DNA of 12,841 nucleotides from CBDUVZ01 sp965370805 (GTDB lineage Bacteria; Hydrothermota; Tepidihabitantia; Tepidihabitantales; Tepidihabitantaceae), in assembly GCA_965370805.1 (NCBI GenBank), contig CBDUVZ010000088.1:1-12841 (forward strand), read 5' to 3'. How positions within the stretch are numbered: position 1 is the stretch's first letter; the number at the start of each line of letters is the position of its first letter. Position numbers and translations under genes: made by a program. The notes under the pieces were generated by a model. It was not told where the DNA came from and did no database searches. It was given only the letters and a program-made list of their open reading frames with translations. Shown here one piece after another: positions 6,761 to 12,841 of the stretch.

Positions 6761-8071
6761 GTGAATCCATACGAACTGATCAGACGCAAACGCGACCGGG
6801 AAAGACTGACCCGGGACGAAATCCAGCAACTGGTTGACGGGTACGTCAAAGGGCTGATTCCCGACTACCAGATGGCGGCTTTCCTGATGGCCGTCTATTT
6901 CCGGGGGCTGAGCACGGACGAGACGACCGCCTTGACCCTGGCGATGATGAACTCCGGCAAGGTGTTCGACCTTTCGGGTATCGCCGCCCCGAAGATCGAC
7001 AAGCATTCGACCGGTGGTGTCGGCGACAAGACATCGCTGATTCTTGCGCCGCTGGTCGCTGCCTGCGGTGTGGTCGTGCCGATGGTTTCCGGCCGGAGCT
7101 TGGGTCATACCGGCGGCACGCTGGACAAGCTCGAATCGATACCCGGATTCCGGACCGCGCTGAGCTACCGTGAATTCCGACGGAACCTCGATGCAATCGG
7201 GGTATCAATCATGGGGCAGACCCGGCAGTTGTGCCCGGCGGACCGCAAGCTCTACGCACTGCGCGACGTCACGGCAACAGTGGATTCAATGTCCCTGATT
7301 TCCGCCAGTATCATGTCCAAGAAGCTGGCCGCGGGGATTGACGGTCTGGTGCTGGACGTGAAGACCGGGACCGGCGCGTTCATGAGTCGAACCCCCGAGG
7401 CCCGGCGGCTTGCCCGGGCGATGATCCGCATCGGGAGCCGGATGGGAAAGAAGGTGGTTGCACTTGTGACCGGCATGTGGGAGCCGCTGGGCAGCGCGGT
7501 CGGCAACGCGGTCGAAGTGGTCGAGTCGATTGAAGCGCTGAAGGGCAAATGGCGGATGGACCTGGAGGAGGTGACGCTGGCGCTCGGTGAGGAGATGCTG
7601 GTTCTGGCGGGCCGGGCGAAGACCTACGCCCAGGCGAGGCGGCTCCTGATGCGGGCGCTGACCCATGGGAAGGCGCTGGAGAAGTTCAAGGCAATGGTCG
7701 AGGCCCAGGGCGGCGATGCCAGGGTTGTGGACGACTACGGACTCCTGCCGCAGGCGAAGTACCGCATCCCGGTGCGGGCGACGTCGGCCGGCTACGTCCG
7801 TTCGATTGACGCACTGCAGGTGGGACTCATGGGAGTGGAACTCGGAGTCGGCCGGAAGAAGTTGGGGGCAAAGGTGAGTCACGGCGCGGGGTTTCTGTTC
7901 CGAAAGAAGGTCGGGGACCGCGTCGAGCAGGATGATGTGATGCTGGAGATTCTCTGTCCCGAGAAGAAGAAGGGAGAGAGGATGGCTTTGCAGCTTGCTG
8001 ACTGCATTACAGTCTCAAGGGCGGCACCGAGGACCGGGGGTCGGGTTGTGGCCCGGATTACGAAGGACTGA
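6761..8071 (+). CDS. deoA: Thymidine phosphorylase
   Basis: This 436-aa enzyme of the nucleoside phosphorylase class II family cleaves thymidine or related pyrimidine nucleosides with phosphate, giving the free base and (deoxy)ribose-1-phosphate. It starts with GTG at 6761 (MNPYELIRRKRD), exactly where homologs start. It contains KHSTGGVGDKTS (81-92), the signature SGRSLGHTGGTLDKLE (110-125), and LYALRDVTATVDS with Arg168 followed by SASIMSKK (Ser183, Lys187), the usual base-contacting residues. The C-terminal third has the typical barrel-sandwich domain. Residue 108 is Met, as in E. coli DeoA, where Bacillus-type broad-specificity enzymes carry Lys. That argues for thymidine preference, although a pyrimidine-nucleoside phosphorylase (Pdp) remains possible. 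It is probably a single-gene transcription unit. Confidence 0.93.
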   Translation: MNPYELIRRKRDRERLTRDEIQQLVDGYVKGLIPDYQMAAFLMAVYFRGLSTDETTALTLAMMNSGKVFDLSGIAAPKIDKHSTGGVGDKTSLILAPLVAACGVVVPMVSGRSLGHTGGTLDKLESIPGFRTALSYREFRRNLDAIGVSIMGQTRQLCPADRKLYALRDVTATVDSMSLISASIMSKKLAAGIDGLVLDVKTGTGAFMSRTPEARRLARAMIRIGSRMGKKVVALVTGMWEPLGSAVGNAVEVVESIEALKGKWRMDLEEVTLALGEEMLVLAGRAKTYAQARRLLMRALTHGKALEKFKAMVEAQGGDARVVDDYGLLPQAKYRIPVRATSAGYVRSIDALQVGLMGVELGVGRKKLGAKVSHGAGFLFRKKVGDRVEQDDVMLEILCPEKKKGERMALQLADCITVSRAAPRTGGRVVARITKD

Positions 8072-8104
8072 TTGCCGGTGCGGACAGGGGTTGCCTCAGG
8101 GCGT

Positions 8105-8132
8105 TTGACAGCCATAGTGCAATCAATATACT
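8105..8132 (+). promoter_or_regulatory. Promoter of the bactofilin-M6-fabG operon
   Basis: A perfect TTGACA (8105-8110), 16 nt, then TATACT (8127-8132). Transcription would begin near 8139, giving a leader of about 19 nt that includes the ribosome binding site aagggag (8144-8150). Confidence 0.82.
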
Positions 8133-8157
8133 GGCTCTGATAGAAGGGAGAGTGCTG

Positions 8158-8544
8158 ATGTCGAAGAAGAATTCAGAAGGCAAGCTGGATACAATCATCG
8201 GACCTGAGACGAGCGTCAAGGGCGACTTGCGGGTTGAGGGCTGCGTGCGTCTGGACGGTCAGGTTGAAGGCACAGTGGAAGTCGTCGAGACGTTCCTGGC
8301 CGGCCAGAACTCACTGCTCAAGGGCGAGTTGCGCTGCCGGGATGCGGTCGTCGCCGGGCGCATTGAGGGCAATCTGTTTGCCAAAGAGACGGTCGAACTG
8401 CAGCCCGGGGCCAAGGTGTACGGCAACATCCACTGCACCGGGCTTCTGATCCAGCGCGGTTGCTTTTTTGAAGGCAACTGTTCGATGTCTCAGGGTTCTG
8501 CCGAGTCCGGGTCAGAACCCGGGGATGCTGACCAGCCGCACTGA
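8158..8544 (+). CDS. Bactofilin
   Basis: This 128-aa protein has the bactofilin core, a right-handed beta-helix of short repeated strands (about residues 10-110), opening with DTIIGPETSVKGDLRVEG. Further turns include GQVEGTVEV, GRIEGNLFAKE and GAKVYGNIHCTG. Bactofilins polymerise without nucleotide into cytoskeletal filaments at the inner face of the membrane and influence cell shape and placement of wall or appendage machinery. The tail (about 111-128) is Ser/Gly/acidic and probably disordered. ATG 8158 is chosen over GTG 8152 because aagggag ends 7 nt before the ATG but only 1 nt before the GTG. The next gene begins 12 nt downstream, with no promoter seen between. Bactofilins often neighbour M23 peptidases; here the neighbour is an M6 protease instead. 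Confidence 0.93.
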   Translation: MSKKNSEGKLDTIIGPETSVKGDLRVEGCVRLDGQVEGTVEVVETFLAGQNSLLKGELRCRDAVVAGRIEGNLFAKETVELQPGAKVYGNIHCTGLLIQRGCFFEGNCSMSQGSAESGSEPGDADQPH

Positions 8545-8556
8545 GCCGTTTCCCCG

Positions 8557-10221
8557 GTGTCGTTCCTGGTGTCGGTTGGCGTTGCTGTTTCCCTGTTGGC
8601 GATGCCGCCGATGACCGGTCCGGAAGGCTGGCCGGTGGCCGAGATCGGGTGGCCGGGGCTGGTCGGGTCGGCGGAGCCGGTGACGGCTCAGGCGGACCGG
8701 CAGCGTGAGGTCCTGGTCCTGATTGCCGATTTCAATGACAACGCGCACACCCGGAGCCGGGAGGAACTGGAGGAACTCCTGTTTGCGACCGGACAGGGAT
8801 CGATGACCGACTACTACCTTGAAGTGAGCTACGGCGGATTGGAGATTGCCGGGACGGTTGCCGGCTGGTATCGGATGGCCCGGCCGTACTCATACTACCT
8901 GGGCGATTCGTTCGGCATCTACGGCGAGTTCCCGCACAACTCCCAGGGGTTGGTGGCGGACCTGGTCAGTCAGGCGGATGCTGAGGTTGATTTCTCCCGG
9001 TACGACGGCGACAGCGACGGCGTGGTTGACGGCCTGCTGGTTGTCCATGCGGGAGTCGGTGCGGAGGAGACCGGCAGTCCGGTCGATATCTGGTCCCACA
9101 AGTGGCAGCTTTCCGACCCGGTGTTCGGTTCCCCGGGGCCGGTGCAGACCGGGGACGGGGTCAGCGTTGACGTCTTTTCGGTCCAGCCTGAGCGGTTCGA
9201 GAACGACAGTCTCATCAGCATCGGGGTTTTCTGCCACGAACTCGGTCACGTGCTCGGGCTGCCGGACCTTTACGATACCGACTACTCGAGCGGGGGCATC
9301 GGTCAGTTCTGCCTGATGTCGGCCGGTTCCTGGGCCCGCAGTTCCAGTCTTGCCCAGCCGGGCAGCTCGCCGGCCCACCCGTGCGCGTGGTGCAAGTACC
9401 AGTTGGGTTGGCTCCGGCCGGATTCGGTCGAGCAGGGGATGGACTCGGTTCCCAAAGCCGAGCTGACCGCAGTCGCGACTGGGCCTTCCTGCTACCGGAT
9501 GCTGCGCAATTCGAGCGGGCCGGACTGGAATCGGGCAGGCACCGGAGACGGGGAGTACTTCCTGGTCGAGAACCGCCAGCGGGTCGGTTTCGACGCGGGT
9601 CTGACCGGGGAGGGACTTCTGATAACGCACGTTGACGAGTCGCAGTCGGACAATGACGACGAGAATCATCCGCTGGTGGGAATCCTCCAGGCGGATGGCT
9701 CGAATAGATACCTGCTGCCCCGTGGGGACCGCGGGGACGGCAGCGACCTGTGGAAGGAGAGCGATTCGGGCGTCACCGGGTTCACCGTTCCTTCGACCAT
9801 GTTCTACGATGGCGTACAGAGCGGGGTGGTGGTGAGGAACATCTCTTCTTCCGATTCGGTGATGACCGTGAGCCTGGAGATCGAGCCGCTCTTCCTGGGA
9901 CGGACGCATTCGTTTCCGAATCCGGTTCTGGTGCTGAACGGCTCCGAACGGGCCACGATTGTGTACGAGCCTTCGGACCCCGAGCGACTGGCCGGTGAGT
10001 TCCCGGAGTTCACGGTGCGGATATGCAACCTGGCTGCCGAACAGGTCCGGGTTCTGGACGCGGAGCCCGACGAGGTCAACTTCGGACACCGGGCTGCGTA
10101 CTGGGATTTGAAGAACAACCGGCAGCAGGATGTGACCAGCGGGATGTACCTGTATACTATCGAGATCGAGGAGGACGGACGGGTGGAACGGATCAAAGGC
10201 CGATTGACGGTTGTAAGATAG
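8557..10221 (+). CDS. Secreted M6-family metalloprotease with FlgD/T9SS-like C-terminal tail
   Basis: This 554-aa secreted zinc protease resembles immune inhibitor A (peptidase family M6). A hydrophobic N-terminus (1-20) acts as signal peptide, though without the usual positive charges. The catalytic region begins about residue 50 and contains a calcium-binding-like DGDSDGVVD (150-158), the zinc site HELGHVLGLPD (His227, Glu228, His231, Asp237) and a downstream CLMS turn (Met254). Residues about 300-445 follow the usual M6 C-terminal extension, with YFLVENRQ and GLLITHVDE. The last 100 residues (FPNP at 453-456, VRICNLA, then SGMYLYTIE) look like a FlgD-like or type IX secretion sorting domain. 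The GTG at 8557 is the first start after an in-frame stop, which is the bactofilin's own TGA; GTG 8569 is an alternative. No ribosome binding site is obvious, so translation may be coupled. Confidence 0.92.
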   Translation: MSFLVSVGVAVSLLAMPPMTGPEGWPVAEIGWPGLVGSAEPVTAQADRQREVLVLIADFNDNAHTRSREELEELLFATGQGSMTDYYLEVSYGGLEIAGTVAGWYRMARPYSYYLGDSFGIYGEFPHNSQGLVADLVSQADAEVDFSRYDGDSDGVVDGLLVVHAGVGAEETGSPVDIWSHKWQLSDPVFGSPGPVQTGDGVSVDVFSVQPERFENDSLISIGVFCHELGHVLGLPDLYDTDYSSGGIGQFCLMSAGSWARSSSLAQPGSSPAHPCAWCKYQLGWLRPDSVEQGMDSVPKAELTAVATGPSCYRMLRNSSGPDWNRAGTGDGEYFLVENRQRVGFDAGLTGEGLLITHVDESQSDNDDENHPLVGILQADGSNRYLLPRGDRGDGSDLWKESDSGVTGFTVPSTMFYDGVQSGVVVRNISSSDSVMTVSLEIEPLFLGRTHSFPNPVLVLNGSERATIVYEPSDPERLAGEFPEFTVRICNLAAEQVRVLDAEPDEVNFGHRAAYWDLKNNRQQDVTSGMYLYTIEIEEDGRVERIKGRLTVVR

Positions 10222-10230
10222 GAGGTTTCG

Positions 10231-10977
10231 ATGTTTGAAGGGATTTCAGGCAGGAAGGCGATTGTGACCGGCGGCGGCTCAGGAATCGGTCGGGAGATAT
10301 GCACCAGGTTCGCCAAGGCCGGGGCGACGGTTGCGGTCTGCGACGTCGTGGCTGAGTCGAGCGAGGCGGTTGCGGCCGGGATTCGCGAGTCCGGCGGGAG
10401 CGCGCAGGCCTATGCTGTCGACGTTTCGGATTTCGAGGCGGTCCAGGCTCTGTGCGCGAGGATTGCCGGGGAGATGGGGAGTATCGACATCCTGGTCAAT
10501 AATGCCGGTATCACTCGTGATACTCTGCTGCTGCGTATGAAGGAAGCGGACTTTGACCAGGTTCTGGCGGTCAATCTGAAAGGCGCGTTCAACTTCATCA
10601 AGGGTTGTGCCCGGCCGATGATGAAGGCGCGCCGGGGCCGGATTATCAACATCTCCTCGGTTATCGGGCAGATGGGCAATGCCGGCCAGGCGAACTACGC
10701 GGCCGCCAAAGCCGGGCTGATCGGACTCACCAAGTCCGCAGCCCGGGAACTGGCACCGCGAAACATCACGGTCAACGCAGTAGCGCCCGGTTTCATTGAG
10801 ACACCGATGACCGGGAAGCTGGATCAGTCCACGCGCGAAGCGTACGTCAAGGCAATTCCGCTGGGGCGAGCCGGGACTCCGGCTGACGTGGCCGGGGTCT
10901 GTCTGTTTCTGTCGTCAGATGCCGCCGGCTACATGACCGGTCAGGTCCTCAGGGTAGCCGGAGGCATGCTGATGTAG
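10231..10977 (+). CDS. fabG: 3-oxoacyl-ACP reductase FabG
   Basis: FabG reduces 3-oxoacyl-ACP to 3-hydroxyacyl-ACP in the type II fatty-acid elongation cycle. This 248-aa classical short-chain dehydrogenase has TGGGSGIG (13-20), the NNAG motif (90-93), catalytic Ser143, Tyr156 and Lys160 (QANYAAAKAG is close to E. coli FabG), and the APGFIETPMT loop. Asp38 at the end of the second strand usually signals NAD(H) rather than NADP(H). The ATG at 10231 has an excellent AGGAGG (10220-10225) that overlaps the stop codon of the M6 protease gene, so the two are cotranscribed. A general short-chain dehydrogenase is the alternative, but the resemblance to FabG is strong. No terminator is evident between its stop and the convergent zinc-ribbon gene. 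Confidence 0.9.
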   Translation: MFEGISGRKAIVTGGGSGIGREICTRFAKAGATVAVCDVVAESSEAVAAGIRESGGSAQAYAVDVSDFEAVQALCARIAGEMGSIDILVNNAGITRDTLLLRMKEADFDQVLAVNLKGAFNFIKGCARPMMKARRGRIINISSVIGQMGNAGQANYAAAKAGLIGLTKSAARELAPRNITVNAVAPGFIETPMTGKLDQSTREAYVKAIPLGRAGTPADVAGVCLFLSSDAAGYMTGQVLRVAGGMLM

Positions 10978-11061
10978 CGGGATTTCCTCCCAAGCTCGCC
11001 TACACGCGAATACATCTCGTCAGGTTCTGCGTTCCGTGCAGTATCGTTTCTTCCGGGTTGC

Positions 11062-11331
11062 TTACCAGATGTATCCGCAGTCCCGGCACTTCACGTGAGA
11101 AGCGTCAACGTACGTCTGGCATCCGGGACAGGGCTGCCGGTGCGGTACTCCGTCCGGGGTCGCGCCCATTGCTTCCTGGCTCCACGTAGTGGTGCCGGTT
11201 GCACCGCCCAGTGGTTTGCCGCCCTCGCTTGCGTCACTGTCATCCCGCGGCCTGGGACAGGGTGAATGCACGTACGTTGCCCACGTCTTTTCTTTGTCGC
11301 AGCTCGGGCAACTGAGTCTCACTTGTGGCAT
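11062..11331 (-). CDS. Small zinc-ribbon protein
   Basis: This 89-aa protein carries three CxxC pairs: CPSC (8-11), CPGC (68-71) and CRDC (82-85), plus a lone Cys25. The last two pairs, 10 residues apart and ending CGYIW, form a compact zinc ribbon. The first pair may form a second ribbon with Cys25 or be a degenerate half. The middle (about 28-65) is Gly/Ser/Thr-rich and probably flexible. The start is well supported by GGAAGGGAG with a 6-nt spacer before the ATG at 11331. It lies convergent with fabG and divergent from the TPR gene. Zinc ribbons of this size often bind nucleic acid or partner proteins, but no function can be named. Confidence 0.75.
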   Translation of the reverse strand: MPQVRLSCPSCDKEKTWATYVHSPCPRPRDDSDASEGGKPLGGATGTTTWSQEAMGATPDGVPHRQPCPGCQTYVDASHVKCRDCGYIW

Positions 11332-11462
11332 TTCGGACTCCCTTCCGTTTGTCGGGCGCGCGGCGCCCGGTTGTTCTGCGGTGTGTTTCTGTTGTCCGAG
11401 GCGGCGAGGATATGACGCCGATCCTCGAATCTTGCTGGTTCGATCAGAAATTCAGTTGACAT
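11319..11462 (-). CDS. Possible 47-aa ORF overlapping the zinc-ribbon gene
   Basis: An ATG at 11462 with AAGGAG about 10 nt upstream opens a 47-codon frame (MSTEFLIEPARFEDRRHILA...) that ends 13 bases inside the zinc-ribbon gene in another frame. It lies downstream of a possible minus-strand promoter (11489-11517), so it could be the first gene of that transcript. The product is polar and basic toward its C-terminus, with no known motif. The overlap with the next gene is compatible with coupling, but size and composition do not exclude chance. Confidence 0.25.
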   Translation of the reverse strand: MSTEFLIEPARFEDRRHILAASDNRNTPQNNRAPRARQTEGSPKCHK

Positions 11463-11488
11463 CCTGGCTTCACTCCTTGATGCAGGTC

Positions 11489-11517
11489 AGAGTATCCGAG
11501 TCGGGTGCCGATGTCAA
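11489..11517 (-). promoter_or_regulatory. Possible promoter for the zinc-ribbon transcript
   Basis: On the minus strand a perfect TTGACA (11517 down to 11512) is followed after 17 nt by TACTCT (11494 down to 11489), only a three-of-six match. It would initiate near 11482 and drive the zinc-ribbon gene with a leader of about 150 nt, or the small ORF at 11319-11462. Confidence 0.35.
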
Positions 11518-11543
11518 GTCGAAATCCTCTGCTGGCGTCGCTA

Positions 11544-11571
11544 TTGACAGGAATGAGTACGAGGCTATGCT
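11544..11571 (+). promoter_or_regulatory. Promoter of the TPR gene
   Basis: A perfect TTGACA (11544-11549), 16 nt, then TATGCT (11566-11571), a four-to-five-of-six match. Transcription would begin near 11578, about 10 nt before the preferred ATG at 11588, again with a very short leader. If the gene starts at 11480 instead, this match is fortuitous. Confidence 0.55.
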
Positions 11572-11587
11572 GGAGGCGGCTAAGGGC

Positions 11588-12841
11588 ATGAGTATTCCCA
11601 GAGAAGTCCGGGATAAGGTCCGCATTCTCGAACAGCAGCTTGTCAAGGCTGAGAGTCGGGAGGAGCGGCTGTCGCTGCTGTTCAGTCTGGCTGAGATGCT
11701 CTGGCTGGTTGAGCCGGAGGAAGCGAAGCCGTATCTTGAGCAGGTGCTGGCGGAATCGTCAGACGCCGACAGCACCCCGGCATTTCCCAAGGCATTGAAC
11801 ATGCTGGCAGAGATCAGTTGGCGGATGGGTGACCTTGACGCGAGCAGTAGTCATGCGGAGCGGGCACTCAAGACTGCGCGCCTGACCGGCAACCGGCGGG
11901 CTGAGGCGGGGGCGATCAACCTGATCGGGACGTTCCACGAAGCACGCGGCGAGTACGATCGGGCCAGGGAGTGCTACGAGCGGTTCCGGGATATCAGCAA
12001 GGCAATCGACTATGCCGACGGCGTGCAGGCCGCGCTGAATCAGCTCGGCGGGTTGCTGTTGTTGCAGGGGCAGCCTCAGCAGGCGCTCGAGTGCTACCGT
12101 CAGTGTCTGGAACACGACGAACGAACGGGGGACAGCTACTGCCAGGCTCTGCACCGGTACAACATCGGGCTGGCTCTGGAGCGGCTCGGGTGCTGGGAGG
12201 AGGCGCTGGAGAACCTGTACCGAGTCGTTGCGCTCAGCGAGAAGGATGGCTACCGGGACCTGTACCTGGACGCAACCAACGTCCTGGGTGAGCTGTATCT
12301 GAAGCGCAACAAGCTGGCAGAAGCAATCAGCGTGTTCGACACCGTGATTGAAGCTGAGCGCAGGCACCCTGCCTACCCGACGCTTCTGCGGGATGCCCTG
12401 GGAAATCTCGGGCGGGCACGCTTCCGCTCCGACGACCTGGCAGCAGCAGAGAAGGCCTACGGCGATGCGCAAAAGCAGTGCGAGCAAACCGGGGACCGGC
12501 GACAGTTGGCAGTTCTTCTGTGGTGCATGGCCGAGTTGGCGTTGGCTCGAGGGCACGTCGAGCGTGTCCGGGATCTGCTGGACCAGGCATCAGCGCTTGC
12601 CGCAGAGCTTGGTCTGCGACGCGAGAAAGGCGAGGTGCTGCGGGTTCGGGCACTCCTGTTGGTGGACCAGGGCGATTCGGAGGAGGCTGCTGACTCGTTT
12701 GAACAGGCGATGGTCGTGTTCGCCGAGATGGGCGCCACCTACGAGTTGGCCCAGACCAGACTCCAGTTCGGTCGGTTCCTCACTACCGTGCGGAGAGAAC
12801 CCGAGGCGATTCCCCTTCTGCGAGAGGCTGCCCAGGCCTTC
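11588..12841 (+). CDS. TPR-repeat protein, N-terminal part, cut by the window edge
   Basis: An open frame of 418 codons runs to the last base of the window. It is made of tetratricopeptide-type helix pairs, for example ALNQLGGLLLLQGQPQQALE, NIGLALERLGCWEEALENLY and LGELYLKRNKLAEAISVFD, with spacing of about 40 residues typical of long TPR arrays. TPRs form a superhelical scaffold for protein contacts. There is no signal peptide, so it is likely cytoplasmic. Such arrays often precede a transcription-factor, kinase or cyclase domain; what follows here is unknown. ATG 11588 is chosen because a good promoter lies just upstream. The same frame is open back to an ATG at 11480, which would add 36 Ser-rich residues, but neither start has a strong Shine-Dalgarno sequence. 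Confidence 0.85.
   Translation, partial: MSIPREVRDKVRILEQQLVKAESREERLSLLFSLAEMLWLVEPEEAKPYLEQVLAESSDADSTPAFPKALNMLAEISWRMGDLDASSSHAERALKTARLTGNRRAEAGAINLIGTFHEARGEYDRARECYERFRDISKAIDYADGVQAALNQLGGLLLLQGQPQQALECYRQCLEHDERTGDSYCQALHRYNIGLALERLGCWEEALENLYRVVALSEKDGYRDLYLDATNVLGELYLKRNKLAEAISVFDTVIEAERRHPAYPTLLRDALGNLGRARFRSDDLAAAEKAYGDAQKQCEQTGDRRQLAVLLWCMAELALARGHVERVRDLLDQASALAAELGLRREKGEVLRVRALLLVDQGDSEEAADSFEQAMVVFAEMGATYELAQTRLQFGRFLTTVRREPEAIPLLREAAQAF

Noticed and set aside
8890..10089. A 399-aa minus-strand frame opposite the M6 protease.
   Set aside because: A shadow of a gene with a clear zinc site; no start signal.
10978..11061. A bidirectional terminator between fabG and the zinc-ribbon gene.
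   Set aside because: Only a 4-bp stem (CTGC/GCAG) could be found, with a weak T-rich stretch after it.
11759..12556. A 265-aa minus-strand frame opposite the TPR gene.
   Set aside because: The forward frame has regular TPR periodicity; the minus product is an antisense shadow.

Overview
The window is a high-GC bacterial chromosome segment from a Gram-negative organism. One protein ends in an apparent outer-membrane beta-barrel, another carries a FlgD/type-IX-like C-terminal tail, and a bactofilin and several secreted proteins are present. This mix, with a WOR-3/FCB-group feel, suggests an uncultured FCB-superphylum-like lineage. That placement is inference, since no rRNA or classical marker gene lies in the window. 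I see no rRNA, tRNA, CRISPR array, transposase, phage gene or recognisable defence cassette.

Layout. Positions 1-820 are mostly non-coding and repeat-rich: a 12-bp/36-bp tandem repeat (59-310), a small ORF with a very strong ribosome binding site (397-519), an AT-rich heptamer repeat (491-539) that forms the end of that ORF, and an 18-pair imperfect palindrome (548-592). A small GIY-YIG-like protein gene follows (820-1146). On the minus strand, transcribed from a promoter at 6115-6142, lies an apparent operon fabD (5143-6060), truD (3957-5111) and a large signal peptide / HEXXH peptidase / beta-propeller / beta-barrel protein (1174-3957). Divergently transcribed are a PEGA-like membrane protein (6199-6690) and thymidine phosphorylase deoA (6761-8071), each with its own promoter and apparently almost leaderless. 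A further plus-strand operon combines a bactofilin (8158-8544), a secreted M6 metalloprotease (8557-10221) and fabG (10231-10977). The right end has a small zinc-ribbon protein on the minus strand (11062-11331) and a divergent TPR protein (11588 to the window edge, truncated).

How the genes fit together. Two fatty-acid synthesis genes (fabD, fabG) sit in different operons, each beside genes for envelope or secreted proteins, so this looks like a housekeeping region mixed with cell-envelope functions. The clearest regulatory signal is a set of promoters close to TTGACA-N16-TATNAT. Two of them place the -10 box only 11-12 nt upstream of a start codon that lacks a Shine-Dalgarno sequence, while other genes have good Shine-Dalgarno sequences. 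The organism therefore seems to use both leaderless and SD-led initiation.

I found no convincing new multi-gene system. The items most worth following up are the protease-propeller-barrel protein, the two leaderless promoters, the compact repeat elements at the left end, and the GIY-YIG-like protein with a cysteine-rich tail.
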